A DNA stretch of 64,000 bases from Blasia pusilla (lineage: Eukaryota; Marchantiophyta; Marchantiopsida; Blasiales): positions 29,946,001-30,010,000 of the forward strand of contig CM114271.1 of assembly GCA_050084515.1 (NCBI GenBank). Direction: 5' to 3'. A program made the translations under genes and the position numbers. Position 1 is the first letter of the stretch. Every line of letters begins with the position of its first letter. The notes under the pieces are model-generated. The model was not told the DNA's origin. It did not search any database and saw only the letters and a list, made by a program, of their open reading frames with translations. Of the stretch, positions 56,501 through 64,000 are shown in pieces.

Positions 56501-58680
56501 GAAAAAGAAAAGAAAAACCTTCATTTACTTGCACGTGAAGGTTTCTTAGAAAGGAGTCATCTCGAGTCCATTTCTGACGGTTATTGACAAGGGAAGGACC
56601 AAAACCTATTCCTTTGAAGTCCCGACAGCTCCAATCCCCAAGTCAAAGTGGAGAACCAAGCGAACCAAAACTCAGGTCTTTGAGACCTTCATCGGTCCAA
56701 CATAAATGAAAGCCAAACCAACCTCTTGATGGGCTCCATTTGTCCGATCCTAAACTCGAAGAGCGTAGCGTGACCAAAACTCGGGGAGTTCATAATTTCG
56801 ATCCTAAATGTGAAGATAACTGAGAGAAGAGAACCAAAAATGAATTCCTTGGGAAAAAATAATTCGTACCCTCCAACGGAATATAATCGATGCCAACTCC
56901 AAGACCAAAATTTATACCCATATATGTATGAGACGTGTTAGGTCCAAATGTTGATACTTGAGAAGAGAATTCTCTTATATTGAGAGAGAGAGAACCGAAT
57001 ATTTCCATATGTGAAGTTTTTATACGCAGAGAGAACTGAATATCTCCATATGTATATATGAGTAGTGGTAGCATATTTTGTACTCTTAAATGAGGTGTTA
57101 GACAAGAAATGGAAAAAAAATTTCTCTGGACACTATTCATGTTTGGGTTTTTCAATCCCTGACCCAAATTCATTTTGGAATAACTCGTTTATTTTCTCCA
57201 CTCCTCAAGAGCATGAGACTAGATCACATCTGGAGGTCGAATATCCTTATGGGCATTTAGTTTGTTTGAGTCCCTCCTCAATTATCACTCACTTCTAACC
57301 TGATTCACACTAACCCTCACACTCACGCGAGGGAAAATCGACCGGACAGAAGACGACGATTAGAAAATCGAAATTGTAATTGTGAAGGAGTCCTCCGTAA
57401 CTCATATACTACAATTGGGCTCGGCTGGTGATATGGAGCATATGCAACGTCATCATTGTGATTGAGCTTTCCAAGAGATCTTCAAAAAATCTTAGTGACC
57501 CCATTTATAAGTTATTCTGATTCTACGCTTATTCACGCTTGCGTCTACAACTTTGGGTGCTCGTTCATTCTCTCTCTCATGTGAGATTGTCCTATCCTTA
57601 GATGTTTGGAGGAAAACTCATACCCGAGTCACAAAGCGAGAGTCTCACATCAAAGCGGCTGTCTCCAATCGGAACCTCCCACGCGGTCACTCACTTTTAG
57701 ATATTATCCAGTTTGCCACTTAACGTGGTTCGCTTGCCAACGACATTGCCTAAAATTGCACGATTTGGACGATTCCCTGCTCCCTACTTAGTCTTAGCCT
57801 ACTACAAAAAGCTCCCTTTCAACCAAAAACTTTTATAAAGTAGTAAGAGTAAAAAGGCTCAGCAAGTTGGAAACAACTGTTCCTAAAAATTATTAAGGCT
57901 TTGTTCAGTAACCCGCAAAGGTGCCGCTTTTGGACGGGATGAACTACAACCGCTGTTTCTGGTTGGTGGGGGGGGGGGGGGGGAGGTAGCTTGTCCATTC
58001 GGATGCGCATTTCTTGAAGCGCAAACCGATGTGGGTAATTATCCTCAACGGTCAGGTGCTGGTTGAGGGATTTCATCCGACGGTGACAGCTCGATTCCAT
58101 CCATAAATGACGAAGTCGACAAAACGTCTCCTCAACCGTGTCATGGCCAGAAGAGAAATCATGGAGAAGACCCACCAAAGCAAAGCCGTCTATGGACTTA
58201 TGAGGATTTTGGAATAATGTTCATGGACTTCATATTAGTAGCGATGTCTACGTCCATCTGGTCGAAACCTTTCCTACTCATGAAGAAGGTCCGTCCGTGC
58301 AAGCAAACCAGCATGGCATGTCCAAATAAAAAGTTAATCTTGGGATTTCAACGGCCGACATTCTTCCCCTAATAAGAGTTTACATCATGCTTTTTTAATG
58401 CTTATAATTTATATGAGGTGAAAGAAGATAACTTCCTCTTTCCACTCGTCATAGTCTGCCATGATCTAGTCCCTTATCAGAGCGGGAGCGAATACATGCA
58501 TGAAACCCCATCAAACATGATGTCTCTAAAAAATTCTTCAAAATAGGCATCCATCCAAGAAGATTAGAATCCGGATAGACAAGTGACGATTAAGGAAAGA
58601 AAGTTGAGAGAATGGTCCTAGCCGCATGCATAATGGAATCCTTGCATGCTATGAGAGAAGATTATAGTAGAAAGAAGCCC
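53501..58680. other. No gene recognised; one long G run
   Basis: Mostly AT-rich. Short frames such as plus 53945-54283 and minus 56790-57173 have no domain signature. A run of 16 G lies at 57968-57983, inside a minus-strand frame (58178-57819) that turns it into polyproline. The residues around it (HDTVEETFCRLRHLWM) look somewhat protein-like, but no family is recognised. Confidence 0.45.
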
Positions 58681-58684
58681 TCAT

Positions 58685-59165
58685 CTATCTAAGACACATG
58701 ATATAGTAGGAGGGGTCTATCTTTACCAACGAATCTAGAGTAACGATGGGATGCTCCTTTGGCCCAACAATGATATCTAAAGAGGCTTTACTACAACCAT
58801 TCACACAAACTTCAGATTTTTTTTTGGAGATATCAGGCCATATAAGTATCCTTGGAGGGCTAAAGGGTGTAATCCGAATGTTGTATATGTGTCTAAATTT
58901 CCAATTAGAGTTGAATTTCCATAAACCATGAACGTTGAAAATCTTGATAAGTGTGATTATTTTTTCGACGACTTCTTCGACTAGAAAGTATCGTCCAATT
59001 GTCCAACTTTGACTCAAAGTAGTCACAAAATAAGTAGCCTCCATAATCTAGTAAATGGTTGCAAAAATTTCCCAACCTTTTCTTAGAATAATTTGGATGC
59101 TTACAACGGTCGATTTTAAGTGTCATCCATTGCATACGCCCATGGCAAGAAGAATATGTGTTCAT
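58685..59165 (-). pseudogene. Possible LINE RNase H-like remnant
   Basis: The minus-strand frame 59044-58685 contains KKSEVCVNGCSKASLDIIVG, faintly like the DGASKGNPG block that opens the RNase H domain at the end of some plant LINE polyproteins. A second frame (59165-58905) overlaps its start. The catalytic acidic residues cannot be followed, and no poly-A tail or target duplication was found. This is a weak call; a chance match is quite possible. Confidence 0.22.
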
Positions 59166-59169
59166 ATTT

Positions 59170-61838
59170 GTTCATCTGCAAACTTGATATGGTTATATAC
59201 TCACTTGCCTTAATTTTATTGCATTACCCCTTTGAATAATCTGATTATCCTCGATGTACACTAGTAAGAGCACATGCGCTTGCACTTGCATAAGAATGTA
59301 CCTTCTATGTTTTTCATTTTCAACACCATTAAATAAAATCCTATGTCCATGCAAATATTCTTATAGTTGGGTCACATCTCTCGGAGGTTCTCATGTCTCT
59401 AAACTCTATTTTATGTTGGCTAGTGTTGAAGATCCAATGTTAGTAGAAATAATCTTCCATGTATAAAGAATCCACTCTAATCTTTACATCTGTGACCCTA
59501 CTATTTTTCAAGGGACTTTCTTTTTCAAGAAGGCATCCACTTCTTAGGGAGTAGAAATACCCGATTAACCCCCCCCCTTCTCCTCGTTTTATAATGTAGA
59601 TGCATCTAAAATGTCTTCATTCTTTTGCCAAGATTTCAATTTAGTCACCCCCTTTAAAATTGTGTTACTGTGAATATGGGGAATAATTTCATGCACATTC
59701 TTGGTCTCCCATGGCACACACAAAGCTTTTAAATTGCGCATTTTCCACGGCTGGAGAGGACAAGGAGTTCAAATTTCTTTTCCCCCTTCAAATATGATCA
59801 GATTTTTTAAATGAAAATTTGTAATTATTCCACAACACCCTTGGAATCGGAATGTGTTCTGTTCTCACGCAACCGATGTTACAATTGACTTAAAAATATC
59901 ATTTTAAAGTATTTTAAATAATTTATAAGAAATTTTTGAAACAGATGCCTTGTTGAGAGGGGATGGGAAAAAGGGCCCCATAATAACTTTTCAGAAAAGT
60001 AAGGTTCGGTCGAAAGGAGGATGGGCGAACTCATCCGAAAAATGAAAGAAAAGGTGACTCGGGGGATGCCGAGGCCTCATGGGAAGGAAGTATGATGGAA
60101 ATGAGCTCCAGCGAGGTTTTGGTCCCTGGGACAGCCCGACCCTCGCGAGTAGGAACAGGACAAGAAACTCGTCCATTCACTTGAATTAGAATTAGGACTT
60201 CTGTATTCGGAAGGATCACGAGTTCCGTGTGCCCCAGCCGAACCGCTGGAGCCTCATCACTGGCAGACGCCTGGCAGAGTGCGGACCCGGACCCGCAACC
60301 AGAGGGCAGAGAGGATGGAGAATGGAATACCACATTCCGGGGGTCTTCGTGCGCGTCTCGCTCTCAGTCGTCGGTCAGAGTTGATCCGCACGAATCACTT
60401 GGATTTCGACCGTGACTGCCAGCAGAAGACTGGACTCTGGAGCCGACATCATGTGTGAAACGCTCGTACGTCGTCGTGGCGATTGTTAATATCACATTAA
60501 AAAATTACATAACTAAATCCAAGGTCTTATGGGTTTTGGAAATTGACGCATATATCCAAATGTCCATTATGAACTTATCCAATTTCTGATAATTTAGTGA
60601 GATCCTCCCATTTCTTTTCACTGGATTTCTTTCAGTTAGATTGTGAAAATCCATAAGCCTGGAGAGGGAAAGTCTTTGGGATTAGAAATTGAATAATCCG
60701 AATTTTGGAGATAAATAAATATAAAGAAAAAAATAAATATTTCCATATCCGCAAGAAGAATCCCACAACAGAAAATTGGGAAAAGAGAAACTGAGGTAAA
60801 GTGGAAAGTTGGCATTCCTAAGAAATTCTTTAAAATAAGGTGCATCTTTGGTATAGTAAGGAACCCATCGACCCACTCCCTCGTATACTATGATAGAGGA
60901 ATTCTTGGCAACTCAATATGCACCATATAATCAAGCTACATTTTATGCTATGATGGTGGAATTCTTGGCTTTTCAATATGAACCAAATGATCAAGCTCCA
61001 TTGTATGCCTTTATAGCTTGTGGATGTAACAACACATACCCCGAATATTGATGTGCAATCAAATTCCACTTGAAAAATCCTCCTTCTTGTTGAAACTCAT
61101 TGCTCTCCAAATTCCCCCTACTACACATGAGAAAAAATTTGTGAGATAGACTCTCAAAAATAGTTGCAACTAGGTCACATGCAACTTGCAAAGCACACCG
61201 GAAGAGTATGTCCCGTAGGATATATTAGGGGACATACAATTGTGTCCTAGGGTATTTTTTAAGAGGAATATTTCTTTAATTTTTTTTAATTTTTTTTTCA
61301 AAATCTGTTTTCTAAACTAACTCTTTTGTTAGAAACTATGTGTAGGGTGGTAAGAGAAAAGTGGACGAGAGGGAAAAACATTTCATGGAAAAAACCTCGT
61401 AATTTCCTCATGTGGGGACAGAGAGAAATCACAAAGGATTACTAAATCTTGAGAGTGAGAAAAAATCTTAATGCAGAGAAAATCCTTATGACATAGATGA
61501 AAATTCTAACATGGATGGAAACTATCTTGCACATGAAGGAAAATATTGGAGTGGAGAGGAAGGTGTTAGATAAGGAATAAGAATTAAATAAATCTAATCC
61601 ATGAAATACACATTAAGGAAGGAAAACATTAAATGCAGATGAGAGTATAAATATAAAATATGTCCCAATTTCAATCCAAAAGCAATCTGAATTTCGATCC
61701 GATAACAAGCATTATATAAGTTGTGCACTTTGCATCAAGTAAGTTGGCTTGGAAATATGACCATGTCTCATCATGAGAAGTAAAAGTAAAACTTGTGCAC
61801 TACTAGTAGGGCTTATTAATATAATTGTAAGTGATGAG
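59170..61838. other. Unassigned sequence with a GC-rich island at 60000-60470
   Basis: AT-rich DNA, apart from a sharply bounded GC- and CpG-rich island at about 60000-60470. Both strands of the island have frames (plus 60227-60415, minus 60031-60333), but neither shows a domain I know. The abrupt composition change suggests inserted foreign or organellar DNA, or an exon. Bases 60880-61020 hold an imperfect direct repeat (ATGATAGAGGAATTCTTGG / ATGATGGTGGAATTCTTGG). The rest is empty. Confidence 0.35.
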
Positions 61839-62408
61839 TAGGGTTGCACATGGACAAAGTCGCGTGGGTTTGACCACCCACATCCTTGCTCCCGATCCCT
61901 AACCACTACCACCCCTCACGTTCTCTTGGCCCACATCCCTCCCGTGACCTTGGCCTGCACCCTGTCCACATGGGAGGAGCATAGGTTGTGGGCGGGGCAG
62001 CCCACACTATGCTTGGACCCTACTCGTGCTAGGGCCATTTTTTTGTTGGGAACGCACGTGGGCAGGATGCAAGCTTTGCAAGCCCGCATCATGTTTGCAC
62101 CTCACCCTCTTGCGTCTTGCCGATACCCTGCTTGCACATAGAAATGGACTTGTCCATGGACATACCATCCCACACAAGTACCTCGCTTGTATAGGCCAAT
62201 CATGGGCGAGGGTTGCGGGCCAGGTGGGTGGGTGGAGCCCAATGCAAGAATGGTCACAGATGATGCAGTATGCGGCCCTTGTTCTTGCATCATGCCCCGC
62301 CCAATGCATATCCCTACCATGACCCCTGCCCTCTTCCGGCTTGCGCAGGCAGACGCTGATCAGACCCAAATAGGTGCACGATGACATGCCCGTTGCTATG
62401 CAACCTTG
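61839..62408. mobile_element. hAT-like non-autonomous element, second large copy
   Basis: It starts TAGGGTTGCACATGGACAAAG and ends with inverted CAAGGTTGCATAG. Flanking 8-base sequences GTGATGAG (61831-61838) and GTTATGAA (62409-62416) agree at six positions. The inner part is GC-rich and repetitive, with CCCGC and CATGGAC words, like the copy at 24344. Frames such as 62026-62322 and 62387-62007 run through this repetitive core and are not genes. Confidence 0.68.
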
Positions 62409-62684
62409 GTTATGAATCTACTTTGAATCAAGATAAAAAAAATTCTCACACGAAAATCACAACTTGAACTTTTTTTTCACTCTTAGAAAATTAATTGAAA
62501 AAAAATTCATATTTGCAATTAACTCACAAATTTCTTTCAGTGTTCTTTGGGGAATAGGGGAAAGGATCAATATTGGAAAGGAACATTTCCATGAAATTTG
62601 TAGAAACCATGAACTTTTCTTCATGGTAGGGATGTAAAATTCCACACGTTTGTGGTTAGTGAGGTTTATGCTTATAATCTCAAC

Positions 62685-62960
62685 CAAGGTTGTATGTGGA
62701 CAAATTCCGTGTTCATGGACATGTTCATGACCGTCCTATGGAAGGACTTATCCGTATGAGCCCTACTTTTCCCTTTTTTCTCATTCCCCTTACTTGCCTT
62801 CGTGTTCCATACTCCCAATTTCTTCCTCCCTCCACCTCCACTCCCTCCTCCCTCAATGTCAAGGAATTGGCTAGAAGAATTTCCATAGATCAAGTAAATA
62901 AGATAGCATATTTTGATGCTATTAGTGACGATTGCAGATGGTAATTGTATAAAGTCCTAT
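62685..62960. mobile_element. hAT-like fragment, one end only
   Basis: It begins CAAGGTTGTATGTGGACAAATTCCG, the family terminus, followed by repeated TCATGGACATG and GTCCTATGGAAGGACTT words as at 30390-30440. No matching right end was found before 62960, so it is probably truncated. The pyrimidine-rich part at 62760-62860 is not coding as far as I can tell. Confidence 0.45.
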
Positions 62961-63929
62961 CCCAAATGAGGATGCAATGGAACACGACCCTCTTCCACTT
63001 CCCATAACCAATCGACTATGATATCATTGAGCGGAAATTAATCTCTCCACGTCCATTAACGACCCACCAACACTTGCCATCTGCATAATACACCACGAAA
63101 CTATTATATAAATATGGTGATTGCAAAACAAAATTTTCAGAATTCCTTTAATTTTAAAATAATTTGATTAAATTTGAGAGAAATTTTTAATTAAGAAATT
63201 GTAAATTTGTATTGGGTCGGGAATAGGGTTGGTGACCTATCCAAGTGGAAAATTAAATGGGGAATTTTTTAAAAATCAAGGGGAAGAAGAGAAATAGTGG
63301 AGGGAGGTATTCTTCTTTAAGAAAATAAAATCCCAGGTTTGGTTAGGGAAAGGGTCGGAATCTTACCCGAACCTATCCCCAACCTCTGCCAACCCTACCC
63401 TACTCCGTGCAGGGCGATTGCCGCCGCCACCGCCCTAGGGTGGTCGATCGGCTCAATAGCCATTCGATTAAAATGGCCAAATCTATCTGGCCGTTCGTTC
63501 CCCTGCCAGCCCCCTCACTCGCCCTCTCACTCGCCCTTCCACTCCCCCTCTACCTCTGCCCTTCCATTCTTCCTTGTTCCTCTGCTGGTCTACGGGATTT
63601 CAGTCCACGCGCTGCTCCTCTCACCCCGTCTTGGTCCGCCCACATGCCCAAACTACAACTGGGAGGCTTCTTGAGATCCCAAGATGCAACCGGGATCCTT
63701 CTTGAGATCCCAAAATGCAACTGGGAGTTGCTTTCTTAGAACGCCGACTGCAATTTGGACTTCATTTTTAATGCAGAAAGCAGAATTGTAAGAGTCGAGC
63801 TAGATGGTGCCTAGTACATAAAACTTAATGGTAAGAGTAGAGTTGGATCTTACATAGAATATTCCATGTACTAATAATGATCCGATGCGGATATGAGCCA
63901 ACGTCCGGGGAGAACCGGCGTTACGTGTT
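62961..63929. other. No gene recognised; GC-rich patch at 63340-63760
   Basis: AT-rich up to 63330, then a GC-rich pyrimidine-laden patch with overlapping plus-strand frames (63339-63674, 63407-63739) dominated by Pro, Ser and Leu. A short direct repeat (TCTTGAGATCCCAA) occurs at 63668 and 63700. No domain, signal peptide or splice pattern is convincing. Confidence 0.4.
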
Positions 63930-64000
63930 GAGCTGGCCGGTAGAATTTGAGAATTGCCGAATCAGGTCGTCAGTTACCGGCCAAAAACCGAGGGTTCAGG
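63930..64000. repeat. Dispersed repeat shared with 44195-44256, cut by window end
   Basis: GAGCTGGCCGGTAGAATTTG to TTACCGGCCAAAAACCGA matches 44195-44256 with scattered substitutions. The unit runs off the window, so its nature cannot be judged. Confidence 0.65.

Noticed and set aside
57819-58178. Minus-strand frame with polyproline
   Set aside because: The proline run is a translated G homopolymer of 16 bases and no domain is recognisable around it.
1-64000. CRISPR array or prokaryotic operon
   Set aside because: No regularly spaced repeats of the right size, no ribosome-site-led gene clusters, and eukaryotic retroelements dominate.

Overview
The window looks like gene-poor, repeat-dominated nuclear DNA from a plant or streptophyte. 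The grounds are interleaved Ty3/gypsy and Ty1/copia polyproteins in advanced decay, a short run of CCCTAAA-type telomere-like units, and stop codons that look like cytosine deamination at CG and CAG sites. No intact host gene, tRNA or rRNA could be supported, and the species cannot be named from this stretch.

The outstanding content is one Ty3/gypsy family whose pol carries two chromatin-type modules: a C5-cytosine DNA methyltransferase (DNMT) between protease and reverse transcriptase, and a PHD finger fused to the end of integrase. The best copy (copy A, 1064-10205, minus strand) reads in transcription order: 5' LTR, leader, Gag with two zinc knuckles, aspartic protease, DNMT, RT-RNase H, integrase, PHD finger, truncated 3' LTR. 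In its 5' LTR a TATA box lies about 30 bases before a 14-base segment that is perfectly complementary to the position immediately after the LTR, where a tRNA primer site would normally be. The same arrangement is kept in a diverged second copy. This is the layout of self-primed reverse transcription known from the fungal element Tf1.

Region by region: 1-1063 is RT-RNase H of a different gypsy lineage; 1064-10205 is copy A; 10206-18035 is a head-to-head mosaic of broken relatives; 18036-23985 is AT-rich with small repeats; 23986-32926 is copy 2 of the DNMT element, which carries another LTR type, has lost Gag-protease and is interrupted by a hAT-like element and a telomere-motif hairpin insertion; 34630-36890 is a decayed Ty1/copia pol; 37050-38620 is a plus-strand protease-DNMT remnant; 38620-48600 is mostly unassigned AT-rich sequence; 48620-52414 holds a further DNMT fragment and an internally deleted element; 52830-53500 is another protease remnant; 53500-64000 is mostly unassigned, with GC-rich hAT-like non-autonomous elements near 61.8 and 62.7 kb.

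Five separate fragments of the DNMT or its linker are visible, so the methyltransferase is a family trait rather than a one-off capture. All copies seen here are broken: Asp lost in the integrase of copy A, Glu lost in that of copy 2, and the DNMT catalytic Cys changed to Ser in copy 2.
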